A stretch of 64,000 bases of DNA from Candidatus Bilophila faecipullorum. GTDB taxonomy: Bacteria > Desulfobacterota > Desulfovibrionia > Desulfovibrionales > Desulfovibrionaceae. Below, in pieces: positions 25,691 to 34,898 of this stretch. The position numbers and the translations under genes are program-made. The notes under the pieces were generated by a model. That model was not told the origin of the DNA and did no database searches. It saw nothing but the letters and a program-made list of their open reading frames with translations. The stretch spans positions 19,042-83,041 of the forward strand of contig CALVEZ010000012.1 of assembly GCA_944326695.1 (NCBI GenBank). The letters run 5' to 3'. Positions within the stretch are counted from its first letter, which is position 1; each line of letters starts with the position of its first letter.

Positions 25691-26212
25691 TTACCGCTGT
25701 CCCTCCGTCTCTGCCACGGACCGCCGGAAAAGGCGCCCTTCCGTCCCCGGAACCGGTGCGAAGCCGCAACGCTCCAAGACACGCCGCGAAGGGGTGTTTC
25801 CCTTTTCTATTTCGGCCATGATCGCGCAAACGCCCGCTTGCGCCAGCGCCCATGCCGACAGGGCGCCGAGGGCTTCGGCCATCAGGCCCCGGCCCCGGTA
25901 CGCCTCGCGCAGGCCGTAGCCGATTTCCACGCCGCCTGCCGTGTCGGGAGGGGCCATGAAACAAGCGCTGCCCACGGCGATCCCCTCATCCCGTAAAACC
26001 ATCTGCCAGCTCGTCATCCACGGGAAAGCGCCCTCCCGTTGCCGGGCCGCCGCAAAAAGGCCGCGCATGGCTTCCCGCAGGTGGCCGCGCGGGGGCGGCA
26101 CCTGCCGGATGCCGAGCGCCTCGGCCAAACGCCGGGGGCTTTGCAGCCACATCCGGCACTGGGCCGGGGTCAAGGGGATGATGCGCAGGCGCGGGGTATC
26201 AAGCTCGTACAT
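25691..26212 (-). CDS. GNAT family N-acetyltransferase (RimJ/RimL-like)
   Basis: This 173-residue protein begins YELDTPRLRIIPLTPAQ, as in RimJ/RimL-type GNATs. The acetyl-CoA loop is YRGRGLMAEALGAL, and the later NTPSRRVLERCGF is the usual motif B. It acetylates an amine, possibly a ribosomal-protein or other protein N-terminus, or a small molecule; the target is unknown. Only 3 bp separate it from the MocR-like gene upstream, so the two form an operon. Confidence 0.88.
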   Translation of the reverse strand: MYELDTPRLRIIPLTPAQCRMWLQSPRRLAEALGIRQVPPPRGHLREAMRGLFAAARQREGAFPWMTSWQMVLRDEGIAVGSACFMAPPDTAGGVEIGYGLREAYRGRGLMAEALGALSAWALAQAGVCAIMAEIEKGNTPSRRVLERCGFAPVPGTEGRLFRRSVAETEGQR

Positions 26213-26215
26213 GCC

Positions 26216-27574
26216 TTACCCGTGCAGCATCCCCGCCAGCGTGGCCAGCGCCTCGGCAAAGGCTTCGCGCGTGCGCACGCCACCGAAGGCGAGGCGGACC
26301 CCCTGTTCCGGCGCGGTGTGGCTCAAGGCGAAAAGATCGCTGCCCGCGACGATGATCCCACGCTGGCGGGCGGCTTCGGAAAAGGCCACGGACGCCCACG
26401 GATCGGGCAGTTTCAGCCAGCCGAAAAAGCCCGTGGTTCGCGTCTCCAGCGGGAAACCGTCCAGAAGCCGCCGGGCCAGCGCGTTGCGGGCCGCCGCCTC
26501 CCGGCGTTTGGAAGCGAGCACGCGATCCGCCGTGCCGTTGCATATCCACATGGCCGCCAGTTCCGCCATGAGCGGAGGAGCCATCGAAATGGTGTAGGAA
26601 ATCGTTTTTTCCAGTTCGGCGTAACAGGCATCGGGCGGGCAGAGGTAGGCGATGCGCAGGCCGCCGCTGAGCGCCTCGCTGGTGGAGGCGATGAAGCAAC
26701 AGCGTTCCGGGGCGAGCGAGGCCAGCGGAGGGAGGTTGTGCTCCAGCGACAGCGCGTAAACGTCATCCTCAATGATCATGATGTCGTAATGGCGGCAGAT
26801 GTCCACCAGCTCCCGACGCCTGTACTCGGGAATCTGGGCCAGCGTGGGGTTCTGGCAGGTGGGCATGAGATACAGCCCCTTCACCGTTCCCGCGCGGCAG
26901 GCGGCCTCCAGCGAGTCCGGCAACATGCCCCCCTCGTCCATACGGATGGGGGTCAGGTTGAGGCGAAGACGGCGGGCAAGCTGCTTCAACAGGGGATAGC
27001 TCAAATGCTCGGCGGCGATGCGGTCCCCGGGGTTGAACAGGGAGGCGAGCACGGTGAGCAGGGCGTGCTGCGCCCCGGCGCAGACCAGCAGATTATCCGG
27101 GGAAACGCGCAGGCCGTAACGAGCGGCCCAGAGCGCGCCCGCCTCCCGATGGCGCAAGAGACCGCGCGGCTGCTGGTAGTGGCCCAGGTCCCGCAGGTCC
27201 GCGCTGCGCGAGAGCTCGGCCACGGCCTCGTTCAAATCCGGGTTGAGATGCTCGAAGGGCGCGATGAAGCCCAGATCGTGCATCCGGCCCACCCCCTGAT
27301 AGACATCCACGTCATGGCAAGGCGCGGCGACAAAAGTCCCCCGGCCCGTGACGCCCACGGTCAGGCCGCGCTGTGCGGCCTCGGCGTAGCCCCGGCTCAC
27401 CGTGCCGACGGTCACACCAAGCGTTTCCGCCAGATCGCGGTGCGTGGGCAGAGATTCGCCCGGAGCCAGCGCGCCTTCCGCCACGCCGCGCGCGATGGCG
27501 TCCGCGACCAAAACGTATTTGGCCGCGCCGGGGCGCTCTTGCGCCTCCTGCTGATACAAATGGAGCAACTTCAT
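26216..27574 (-). CDS. MocR/GabR-type regulator lacking the PLP lysine
   Basis: This 452-residue protein joins an N-terminal GntR winged helix (LPTHRDLAETLGVTVGTVSR, 42-61) to a fold-type I aminotransferase-like domain (about 100-452). The domain keeps Asn242 of QNPT and the acidic pair IIEDDVYA (268-275). At the site where family members have the PLP Schiff-base lysine (S-x-SK-x-L), this protein reads STSEALSGGLR, so residue 300 is Glu (codon GAG at 26675-26677). It may therefore bind PLP weakly or not at all, or sense another ligand. The GNAT gene 3 bp downstream is the obvious target or partner. Confidence 0.88.
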   Translation of the reverse strand: MKLLHLYQQEAQERPGAAKYVLVADAIARGVAEGALAPGESLPTHRDLAETLGVTVGTVSRGYAEAAQRGLTVGVTGRGTFVAAPCHDVDVYQGVGRMHDLGFIAPFEHLNPDLNEAVAELSRSADLRDLGHYQQPRGLLRHREAGALWAARYGLRVSPDNLLVCAGAQHALLTVLASLFNPGDRIAAEHLSYPLLKQLARRLRLNLTPIRMDEGGMLPDSLEAACRAGTVKGLYLMPTCQNPTLAQIPEYRRRELVDICRHYDIMIIEDDVYALSLEHNLPPLASLAPERCCFIASTSEALSGGLRIAYLCPPDACYAELEKTISYTISMAPPLMAELAAMWICNGTADRVLASKRREAAARNALARRLLDGFPLETRTTGFFGWLKLPDPWASVAFSEAARQRGIIVAGSDLFALSHTAPEQGVRLAFGGVRTREAFAEALATLAGMLHG

Positions 27575-27836
27575 GAGAAGGGCCTACGTATCCGCCCTTC
27601 CCTTGTCAAGACGCCGGGCTCGGGCGGACAAGGCCGGGGCGTTCCGCTTGCCGCCTTCATGGAAAAAGAAACGCTACACGACCGGCCTCATGAATGTACC
27701 GTCCAAGAAAAGCCGAGGTTTCCTAGAAACAAGCGGAGGACGGCAAAGACGGCGCGCCATCAAGAGGCCGTTTTTTCCTTGTACGCAGCTCGTTGGAAAA
27801 ACAGCCTTGCAGCAAAGGTTCTTATAACGGCTGAAT

Positions 27837-28685
27837 CTAGGCGCGTCGGGCCTTGAGCGCATCCAGAAGGGCCGCCGTCACCCGCAGACCGCCCTTGCCC
27901 CGGCCAAGACGCACCCCGGGCTTGGCCGTGCCGTGATAGTCCGAACCGCCGCTGACGCCAAGCCCGTAGCGGGCGGCGAGGTCGACGCAAAAACGCTCGT
28001 CACGGCTGGAATGTTCACTGTGATAGGCTTCGATGGCCCCGAGTCCGGCCTCTTTGAGGCGGGGGACGATCTCGTTAAACCACGCCGCCGGGCAGCGGAT
28101 GAGCATGGGATGCGCGAAGCTCACCACGACCCCGGGCCCGGCCAGCAAGCGCACGCCCTCCTCGGGCGAAGGCAACGAACGGGGCACGTAGGCCGCGCCG
28201 TAATAGCCGAGATAAAGCTCGAATGCCTGCGCGAAGGTGGATACGATGCCGCGCTTTTGAAGCACCCGGGCGATGTGGGGCCGCCCCACCGACTCGCCTT
28301 TCGCCTCCTCAAGCACCTCGTCGTAGGAGACGGCAATCCCGAGGCCGCGCAGCTTTTCGAGCATCTCACGGTTGCGTTCCTCCCGCAGCGTGCGCAGACG
28401 AGCCAGCGCAGCTTCCAGCGGCGCGCAGTCCCGGGGCAGCCACAGGCCCAGCAGGTGGATTTCCCCGTACTGCCCCTGTACGCCCAATTCGCAGCCTCGA
28501 ATGACCTCCACGCCGAAATCCCGCCCGGCGGCCTCGGCCTCGTCAAGGCCGGAAATGGTATCGTGATCCGTGACGGCGACGGCGGCGAGGCCCGCCTCGG
28601 CAGCCTTGCGGATCAGGCCGCGCGGCGTATCCGTGCCGTCCGAGGCCGTGGTGTGCGTATGCAAATCAACAAAACGGGGCTGCAT
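27837..28685 (-). CDS. PHP-domain phosphoesterase (RNase AM / nucleoside 3',5'-bisphosphate phosphatase type)
   Basis: This 282-residue protein carries the four PHP metal-site motifs: DLHTHTTASDGT (7-18), TDHDT, a central FAHPML and a late GSDYHG. It resembles E. coli YciV/RnmA and the Trp-operon-linked PHP proteins, which use a trinuclear metal site to hydrolyse nucleotide 3',5'-bisphosphates and trim RNA 5' ends. The start at 28685 follows AGGAGGATATATGC. It is divergent from the Trm112-like gene. The 262-bp gap beyond its stop has only an imperfect hairpin (about 27763-27808). Confidence 0.88.
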   Translation of the reverse strand: MQPRFVDLHTHTTASDGTDTPRGLIRKAAEAGLAAVAVTDHDTISGLDEAEAAGRDFGVEVIRGCELGVQGQYGEIHLLGLWLPRDCAPLEAALARLRTLREERNREMLEKLRGLGIAVSYDEVLEEAKGESVGRPHIARVLQKRGIVSTFAQAFELYLGYYGAAYVPRSLPSPEEGVRLLAGPGVVVSFAHPMLIRCPAAWFNEIVPRLKEAGLGAIEAYHSEHSSRDERFCVDLAARYGLGVSGGSDYHGTAKPGVRLGRGKGGLRVTAALLDALKARRA

Positions 28686-28790
28686 ATATCCTCCTGCCGC
28701 GCCGGGCGGGGCGGCGAAGCGGCTTGTCCTCCCTTGCGGAAGGGGCTACACTCATCCAAATCGTCAACAACGCGCCAAGGAGACGCTTTC

Positions 28791-28994
28791 ATGGCTCTGA
28801 ATCCCGAATTGCTTTCCCTGCTCGCCTGCCCGGTGTGCCGGGGAGACGTAGAACCTGTGGACAACGAAACCGGGCTCGAATGCGCGGCCTGCGGCCTCGT
28901 CTATCCGGTCCGCGACGCCATTCCCATCATGCTCCCGGAAGAAGCGGTGCGCAAAGAAGACTGGGAACGCGGCCAGCGGAAAAAATCCCGCTGA
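28791..28994 (+). CDS. Trm112 family (UPF0434/YcaR-type) protein
   Basis: This 67-residue protein has a zinc-ribbon-like core with CPVCRG (14-19) and CAACGLVYPVRDAIPIMLPE, the hallmark of the Trm112/YcaR family. Eukaryotic Trm112 activates several methyltransferases; bacterial members are often unlinked to a known partner. It is short, but the ribosome site CCAAGGAGACGCTTTC, the family motif and a strong terminator just downstream make it certain. It is divergent from the PHP gene. Confidence 0.93.
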   Translation: MALNPELLSLLACPVCRGDVEPVDNETGLECAACGLVYPVRDAIPIMLPEEAVRKEDWERGQRKKSR

Positions 28995-29080
28995 AGCGTG
29001 TGCTGAAGCGTGTCCGGTCCCATTGCAACCGGGCCGCGCGAGAGCAGCCCGCACCTCATCAGCCGCCCTTTCCGAGGCAA

Positions 29081-29112
29081 GCGCCGGGGAAAATTCCCCC
29101 GGCGCTTTTTTC
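29081..29112 (+). terminator. Rho-independent terminator of the Trm112-like gene
   Basis: GCGCCGGGG pairs with CCCCGGCGC around a short A/T loop and is followed by TTTTTT. Apart from this, the 317-bp gap 28995-29311 holds nothing I recognise. Confidence 0.95.
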
Positions 29113-29311
29113 ATATAATTCAATAAAAGGAAGACGCCTCTGCCCCTGCGAAGGGCCGGGCCGCCGTCCCCCTTCAATAACCGCTCCCTAAACCCATTGT
29201 ACCAAAACCACGGCAGTGGCGGCAACGCTACTCTGAGAGGGGCCTTGCAGGGCAGCCAATCGGAAGAAGGGGCCGCGACCGGCTGGGCAAGGGGCACTGA
29301 GCCTGCCGAGG

Positions 29312-30049
29312 CTAGTCATCCACCGGGAAAAGCGGGCTCTTGAGGGACATGCTGCCGAGGAAAGCCCCAAGATAGCGGGCGTCCAGCGTCTTGATGTACG
29401 GCGCGGGCGCGGCGGGTGCGGACGAACCGCCGAACTGCACGGCAAAGACGCGGGCGGCCCGTTCCGAGAAGGCCCGTACCTCCGGATCATAGAGCGGCAC
29501 TTCCGCCGCACCTTCAAGGGAGGCGGGCAAGGGCTCACGGTACTCAAGAATGATCTTGGCGCGGTCGAAATCGTCCCGCGCGGCGTAGCGCTGCGCAAGC
29601 CAGCGCAGGGAAGCTTGCCGTTCCTTGTCCGCGAAAAGCGGCGCAAAGGCATCCTTCTCGCCGCTTACGATGCGGATCGTACCGTAAAAGCTCTCGTTTC
29701 CGAACAGCGCGCCCGGCGTTTCCTGACCAAGCGGCCCGCTGAACGTGAGCGGGTCCCACTCCCATGCGTTGTTGGGGACAAGGGAGAGGGCGACCACCGC
29801 GAAGGGCGCGGCGGCATCCGTCCCGTAGACGGAAACCAGCGTTTCGGGGAACTGATAGCCTTGATCCGTGCGCACGAAAGGCGAAATCTGCCCGTGCGCC
29901 ATCAGGGGCAGGGACGGCACCGTAATGGTTACGTCGGGCCGCTGGGGGGAAACCAGCGCGGCCCCTTCAAAGCCCCGGTAGAAGGGCGTACACGCCGCAA
30001 GCAGGCACGCCAGCGCGCACCACAAGAGACAGCAACGTATCGTTTTCAT
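29312..30049 (-). CDS. putative lipoprotein of unknown function
   Basis: This 245-residue protein begins with a lipoprotein signal peptide. The lipobox is LLAAC with Cys20, followed by TPFYRGFEGA, so it should be lipidated and attached to the inner or outer membrane. The rest is soluble, with a strand-rich N-terminal half (RPDVTITVPSLPL, GYQFPETLVSVYGTD) and a helical charged middle (KERQASLRWLAQRYAARDDFDRA). I do not recognise a function; it resembles small lipoproteins seen mainly in Desulfovibrionaceae. The second of two adjacent ATGs (30049) is chosen because TTGGAGG then has correct spacing. It lies past the ftsZ terminator. Confidence 0.8.
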   Translation of the reverse strand: MKTIRCCLLWCALACLLAACTPFYRGFEGAALVSPQRPDVTITVPSLPLMAHGQISPFVRTDQGYQFPETLVSVYGTDAAAPFAVVALSLVPNNAWEWDPLTFSGPLGQETPGALFGNESFYGTIRIVSGEKDAFAPLFADKERQASLRWLAQRYAARDDFDRAKIILEYREPLPASLEGAAEVPLYDPEVRAFSERAARVFAVQFGGSSAPAAPAPYIKTLDARYLGAFLGSMSLKSPLFPVDD

Positions 30050-30301
30050 CATGACCTCCAAAAGGAAAGGGGTTGTCCGGCATTCCCCATGTTCAGCCTC
30101 GGCCAGACGCCTGCGGCAGAGCCGCCTTTTTCCAAGCGGGCCGCATTCCACAGACGAAAGCGCATCCCGGCGTAGCGCCGCTGCACCTTCGCCGCCCCTT
30201 CCCGGGGGAAACATCGGCTGCGGGCGGACGGGGGCTAAGGCTGAGCCTACCCTCACCGGCCCTGAAACGCCACCCCTTTTCCCCGCAGAAAGCCGGACAC
30301 C

Positions 30302-30330
30302 AAAAAGAGGAAAGGGAACCCCTCTCCTCT
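30302..30330 (-). terminator. terminator after ftsZ, end of the dcw cluster
   Basis: On the minus strand, AGAGGA-G-AGGG and CCCT-T-TCCTCT form a 10-bp stem with one mismatch and a 3-nt loop, followed by TTTTT. It lies about 40 bp beyond the ftsZ stop. The rest of the gap 30050-30369 is featureless. Confidence 0.85.
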
Positions 30331-30369
30331 TCCTGCATCTTACGGTGTAAACGTCTGGAGTTTGGCGCG

Positions 30370-31662
30370 TCAGTTCGCCTGTTTGCGGATGAACGTGGGC
30401 AGTTCGATCTCTTCTTCCTCAAAGATGAACTCTTCCCGGCCGGGGGCGTGGCTGGACTGCTTGGCCCGCTGCTCGCGATCCCGCAGGATCGTGGGGATGA
30501 TAAGCTCCTCTTCGGAGAAGTTGCCCACCGGGCGCGGCATACGCATACGCGAGACGGGCCGTTCTTCCATGAGGCCGGGCTTTTGATAGTTGAGGCCCGG
30601 GTGCGGCGCGGCGGCGGGCTGCGCCTGCTGGACGGGACGCTGCGGCTGCGTGCGGATGGAGGCGACGTTGGCCTGCCCCTGCACAGCCTTGGGCGCGGCG
30701 CTGCCCTCAATGCCGGTGGCGATGACCGTGACGCGGATTTCGTCCCCGGCGCTCTCGTCCGTGGCGCAACCGATGATGATGTTGGTGTCGGCTTCGCCCA
30801 GCGCGTCGTTGATGTAGGCGGACGCGTCGTTGAATTCCTCGAAGAGCAAGTCCTCGTTGGCCGTGATGTTGATGAGCACGGCCTTGGCTCCGGCAATGGA
30901 CACGTCTTCGAGCAGCGGGCTGGTGATGGCCTTGCGCGCCGCTTCGATGGCGCGGCCTTCCCCGGCGGCGACGCCCGCGCCCATCATGGCGAGGCCGGAC
31001 ACGCTCATGACCGTGCGCACGTCGGCAAAGTCCACGTTGATGAGGCCCGGCACGGTGATGAGGTCGGAAATGCCCCGCACGGCACGGTGCAGCACGTCGT
31101 CGGCGCATTTCAGCATGTCGCTGAGCTTCGCCTTTTTGGGCGCGATGGTGAGGAGCCGGTTATTGGGGATCGTGATCAGGCTGTCCACGTTTTCCCGCAG
31201 TTCAGCGATCCCCTGCTCGGCGGCCCGGGCGCGCTTGGTTCCTTCAAAGAGGAAAGGCTTGGTCACGACGCCCACGGTCAGCGCGCCCATCTCGCGGGCG
31301 GCCTGCGCCACGATGGGGGCCGCGCCGGTGCCGGTGCCGCCGCCCATGCCCGCGGTCACAAAGACCATATCGGCGTCCCCGATGGCGTCCTTGATCGCGC
31401 CGATGCTTTCCTGAGCGGCATCGCGGCCCACGTTGGGATCGGCGCCCGCGCCGAGCCCTTTGGTCAGCTTCTCGCCGATCTGGAGCTTGATTTCAGCCTT
31501 GGAGCGGAGCAAGGCCTGGGCGTCCGTATTGGCGCAGATGAAGGTGACCCCTTTCAGGCCTGCCATGATCATGTTCTGCACGGCGTTGCCGCCGCCGCCT
31601 CCGACGCCGATGACCTTGATATTCGCGGGGGGGGTATCCGCTTCAAACTGCATATCCATCAT
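30370..31662 (-). CDS. ftsZ: cell division protein FtsZ
   Basis: This 430-residue tubulin-like GTPase has the nucleotide-binding start [14 protein letters not shown] (15-28), the tubulin signature GGGTGTG (107-113) and the T7/synergy segment [12 protein letters not shown]. After residue about 320 comes a Gln/Pro/Ala-rich linker, then an acidic stretch ([11 protein letters not shown]) and the C-terminal peptide [10 protein letters not shown], which binds FtsA. It forms the Z ring. The start has AGGAGGAGCT. It is the last gene of the cluster, 41 bp after ftsA, and ends at a strong terminator. Confidence 0.98.
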   Translation of the reverse strand: MMDMQFEADTPPANIKVIGVGGGGGNAVQNMIMAGLKGVTFICANTDAQALLRSKAEIKLQIGEKLTKGLGAGADPNVGRDAAQESIGAIKDAIGDADMVFVTAGMGGGTGTGAAPIVAQAAREMGALTVGVVTKPFLFEGTKRARAAEQGIAELRENVDSLITIPNNRLLTIAPKKAKLSDMLKCADDVLHRAVRGISDLITVPGLINVDFADVRTVMSVSGLAMMGAGVAAGEGRAIEAARKAITSPLLEDVSIAGAKAVLINITANEDLLFEEFNDASAYINDALGEADTNIIIGCATDESAGDEIRVTVIATGIEGSAAPKAVQGQANVASIRTQPQRPVQQAQPAAAPHPGLNYQKPGLMEERPVSRMRMPRPVGNFSEEELIIPTILRDREQRAKQSSHAPGREEFIFEEEEIELPTFIRKQAN

Positions 31663-31703
31663 AGCTCCTCCTCAAAAAAGAAAACGCGCTGGCCGCCCAG
31701 ACG

Positions 31704-32936
31704 TCAGGAAATTTCGGAAAACCACTTCTTCATGCGCGACAGGATCGAATTGAAGACGTTCCCGTCGCTTCGGATACGGAACTTCTGCTCCATGCCTTCC
31801 TTCTCCGCGCCGAAGCGGAGCAGGCCCATGGCGGTGGCGAACTTGGGGCTGTTCACCATGTCCTTGAGGCCGCCCACGTTGCGCGGGTAGCCGATACGCG
31901 TGGGCAGGTTGAAGACCTGCTCGCCCAGTTCCTGACAGCCCTCGATGAGGGCCGTCCCGCCCGTGAGCACCACGCCCGCGCCGATCATGTTCTTGAGCCC
32001 GGAACGGACCAGTTCCTGATCGAGCAGGGTGAGGATTTCCTCCATGCGGGGCTCGCAGATTTCCGCAAGCACCTGGCGGGAAAGGCGACGCGGCGCGCGC
32101 CCGCCCACGCTCGGCACTTCAATGTATTCATCGGGGCGCACCATTTCGGCAATGGCCGCACCGTGCTTGATCTTGATTTTCTCGGCCGCCGCCATGGGGG
32201 TCCGCAGCCCGAAAGCGATGTCGTTGGTCAGATTCTGCCCGCCCAGCGCGAGCACGCCCGTATGCTTGATGGAATCGTTCGCGAAAATGGCGATGTCGCA
32301 GGTGCCGCCTCCCAGATCGATGAGGGCGACGCCGATCTCGCGCTCCTCCTCCGTCAGCACGGCCTTGGCCGAGGCGAGGGATTCCAGCACGATGTCGGAA
32401 ACGTCAAGCCCGCTCTTGTGGCAGGAGCGCACGATGTTCTGGGCGGAAGTGACCGCGCCGGTGACGATGTGGACCTTCACCTCAAGGCGTACGCCCGCCA
32501 TGCCGAGGGGATCGACGATGCCGCGCTGGTCATCGACGATGTATTCCTGCGGCAGGATATGGATGACCTCGCGATCAAGGGGGATGGCCACGGCTTTTGC
32601 GGCGTCGAGCGCACGCTCAATGTCGCGGGGGGAGACTTCGCCGCCCTTGACCGCGATCACGCCGTGGCTGTTGAAGCCCTTGATGTGGCTTCCGGCAATG
32701 CCCGCATAGACCGAACGGATTTCGCAACCGGCCATCAGCTCGGCCTCTTCCAGCGCCCTCTTGATGGATTGCACGGTCTGCTCAATATTGACCACCACGC
32801 CCTTACGCAGCCCGGTGGAAGGACTCGTACCGATCCCGACGATGTCCATGCCGCCGTTTTCGGTGGGTTCCCCCACTACCGCGCAGATTTTGGTGGTGCC
32901 GATGTCAAGACCGACTATCAACTCAGATTTGGACAT
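31704..32936 (-). CDS. ftsA: cell division protein FtsA
   Basis: This 410-residue actin-fold ATPase begins IVGLDIGTTKICAVVGE (phosphate 1 loop), followed by the 1C domain, IDLGGGTCDIAIF (phosphate 2) and GGTALIEGCQELG (adenosine loop). The C-terminal amphipathic helix is SRMKKWFSEIS, which tethers FtsZ to the membrane. Its length matches the family. It is separated from ftsQ by 229 bp containing a perfect small hairpin, so ftsAZ may have a promoter of their own. ftsZ follows after 41 bp. Confidence 0.97.
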   Translation of the reverse strand: MSKSELIVGLDIGTTKICAVVGEPTENGGMDIVGIGTSPSTGLRKGVVVNIEQTVQSIKRALEEAELMAGCEIRSVYAGIAGSHIKGFNSHGVIAVKGGEVSPRDIERALDAAKAVAIPLDREVIHILPQEYIVDDQRGIVDPLGMAGVRLEVKVHIVTGAVTSAQNIVRSCHKSGLDVSDIVLESLASAKAVLTEEEREIGVALIDLGGGTCDIAIFANDSIKHTGVLALGGQNLTNDIAFGLRTPMAAAEKIKIKHGAAIAEMVRPDEYIEVPSVGGRAPRRLSRQVLAEICEPRMEEILTLLDQELVRSGLKNMIGAGVVLTGGTALIEGCQELGEQVFNLPTRIGYPRNVGGLKDMVNSPKFATAMGLLRFGAEKEGMEQKFRIRSDGNVFNSILSRMKKWFSEIS

Positions 32937-32969
32937 GCGCTACTCCTTCGCGCGTTTTGCAAACCATGC

Positions 32970-32989
32970 CGGTATGTTGCGACATACCG
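32970..32989 (-). promoter_or_regulatory. hairpin in the ftsQ-ftsA spacer
   Basis: CGGTATGT-TGCG-ACATACCG is a perfect 8-bp stem with a 4-nt loop, 34-53 bp ahead of the ftsA ATG in an unusually long spacer. No T-run follows. It may be an operator or an mRNA-processing structure setting the ftsAZ level. Confidence 0.45.
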
Positions 32990-33165
32990 ACCGATAAGCA
33001 ATCAGACCCGAATCCATCATTCGGCAAAATACCACGGCGACGCAGGCGCATCGGGTACGCGGCATGTATCATAAATAAGGGCGCTTTCATACGGTTTCGC
33101 AGTCTGATACCCCGGGTACAGCATATTTTCCGCGAAAAGTCTAGAAAAATTCCACCTTACAACCA

Positions 33166-34017
33166 TCAAACGTCCTGCGGCTCTACCACCCAGACGTTGC
33201 CGTCCGCCGCCCAGACTTCCCGGGCCGTTTTCAACTCGCCCCGCCGGGCGAGATCGGAAAGCACCAGACTGAGCCGCCGCAGGTTGGTGTCCCAGTCCTC
33301 CGCCGCGATGCACAGCACCAGATTGCGGTTCTCGATGAAAACCTCGAACCCCTTGGCCGCGCTCACCCGGAAAAGGGAGACGCTCGCCATGTTCACGGGC
33401 AGGTGCGCGGCCTGAAAAGCCCGCGAGAGCTCGTCCATCTGAGGGAGCAGTTCCTCCCCGCCGGGCAGAATCTCCAGCGTGGGCAGGGAAAGGAAATTCC
33501 CCACGCTCACCGGGGCGATGGTCCGCCCCCTGTTGTCCGCGTAATGAAGCACGCCGTCCTTCAGCATCCAGAACGCCGGGATGCGCTCGCGGATGCGGAT
33601 TTCAAACGCGTCGGGGAGCCGCCGCTTGACGGCCACCGCCGCCACCCACGGGTTGTCGCGCAAGCCGCGCTCCACATCCGCGATGTTGACGGTCAGGCTG
33701 TTGACGCCCACCTGAAGATTGGCGGCCTTGAGCACTTCCTCCCGGTTGAAATGCGTGGTCCCGCGGATTTCGATACGCCGGATGGCGAAAAAGTCGCTCG
33801 TGGTGGCCAGCCGGTGCAGGTGCAGTCCCCCGAGGGCCAGTCCCACCAGCAGGAGCGCGCCGAGGCCAAGGCCGAGCGTCCAGCTCAGCGCCGTCTTCAC
33901 GTGGGCGAAAAAGCTTTTTCCGTTCGCCGCGCCCGAAGGGGAAGAGGGCCGTGACGAAACGGTGTAGCTGTTGCGGGAAGGCCGCCTGTTGCGCTTGGAC
34001 GAAGTCAGAATACCCAC
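33166..34017 (-). CDS. ftsQ: cell division protein FtsQ
   Basis: This 283-residue bitopic protein has a basic cytoplasmic N-terminus (SKRNRRPSRN), one membrane helix at about residues 43-68, then a POTRA domain (FFAIRRIEIRGTTHFNREEVLKAA, 76-99) and the FtsQ beta domain. It recruits FtsB/FtsL and FtsW/FtsI at the septum. The start is GTG at 34017, inside the last codons of murB (13-bp overlap), with GGAAGTG upstream; translation is coupled. No ddl gene lies between murB and ftsQ, unlike E. coli. Confidence 0.93.
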   Translation of the reverse strand: MGILTSSKRNRRPSRNSYTVSSRPSSPSGAANGKSFFAHVKTALSWTLGLGLGALLLVGLALGGLHLHRLATTSDFFAIRRIEIRGTTHFNREEVLKAANLQVGVNSLTVNIADVERGLRDNPWVAAVAVKRRLPDAFEIRIRERIPAFWMLKDGVLHYADNRGRTIAPVSVGNFLSLPTLEILPGGEELLPQMDELSRAFQAAHLPVNMASVSLFRVSAAKGFEVFIENRNLVLCIAAEDWDTNLRRLSLVLSDLARRGELKTAREVWAADGNVWVVEPQDV

Positions 34018-34898
34018 AGCTTCACTTCCGTCTGCAAAGAAATGCCGTAACGCCGCGCCACGGCGTCCTGCGCCGAGCGGATAAGCTCAAGGGCGGCCGA
34101 AGCCGTGCCCGTGCCCTCGTTGACCAAAAAATTCGCATGACGCTCCGAAAAGCACATGCCGCCGAGCCGTTTGCCCCGGAACCCCGCTTCATCCAGAAGC
34201 TTCCCCGCGGAGGGCGCGCCATCGGGCGGGTTTTTGAACACACAGCCCGCGCTCCACGCCCGCACCGGCTGCACCGCGATCTTGCGTTCCACGTGCTCGC
34301 GGACGCGTTGCCGCACGCCTTCCGGCGAAGCGACGCGCAGCGCCAGCACCGCTCCGGTGAGGGCGAACCACGGTCCGCTTTCCTCTCCAAGGCCGAAGGA
34401 GCGGTAGGCGCAACGCACGTCCCCGCGCCGCAGGGTCCGATGCCCCCGATCCGGCGAAAAAACGTCCACGGAATGCAAAACAGAACCCATATCCATGCCG
34501 TGGGCCCCGGCATTGCCCGCAATGGCCCCGCCGACGTCGCCCGGCACCCCGGCCATGCCTTCGAGCCCGGAGAGCCCGCGCTTCATGCACCATGCCAGAA
34601 GGCGCGGCAGCTTCATCCCCGCGCTCACGCGCACGAGCCGCACATCCCCTTCCTCATCCACAACCACGGGGGCCGCCTCGATGCCGCAGCGCACCACAAG
34701 CAGCGGGAGTTCACCATCCGCTGCGAGGACGTTGGTGCCGCCGCCGAGCAAGACGACGCGGCCTCCTGTCCGTTCCGCGATCCGCGGGAGCTCCTCCACC
34801 TCGGCCTCCGAACGGAAGACGGCCAGCGCCAGCGCCGGGCCGCCCAGATGAAGGGAGGTCAGGGACGCAAGGCGGGGGGAGGGGACGATCTGCACCAT
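34005..34898 (-). CDS. murB: UDP-N-acetylenolpyruvoylglucosamine reductase MurB
   Basis: This 297-residue FAD enzyme reduces the enolpyruvyl ether to make UDP-MurNAc. FAD-binding segments are LLGGGTNVLAADGELPLLVV and GVPGDVGGAIAGNAGAHG. The substrate domain contains CAYRSFGLG (type I Tyr loop) and SAGCVFKNPP; in the last, Cys occupies the position of the catalytic Ser of E. coli MurB, a variant I believe occurs in other bacteria. It overlaps ftsQ by 13 bp. On its 5' side a 714-bp spacer separates it from murC, so it may have its own promoter. Confidence 0.95.
   Translation of the reverse strand: MVQIVPSPRLASLTSLHLGGPALALAVFRSEAEVEELPRIAERTGGRVVLLGGGTNVLAADGELPLLVVRCGIEAAPVVVDEEGDVRLVRVSAGMKLPRLLAWCMKRGLSGLEGMAGVPGDVGGAIAGNAGAHGMDMGSVLHSVDVFSPDRGHRTLRRGDVRCAYRSFGLGEESGPWFALTGAVLALRVASPEGVRQRVREHVERKIAVQPVRAWSAGCVFKNPPDGAPSAGKLLDEAGFRGKRLGGMCFSERHANFLVNEGTGTASAALELIRSAQDAVARRYGISLQTEVKLWVF

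Noticed and set aside
30073..31890. A 605-codon plus-strand frame over ftsZ
   Set aside because: It is antisense to ftsZ, and the reading matches a complement of conserved FtsZ codons rather than a protein of its own.
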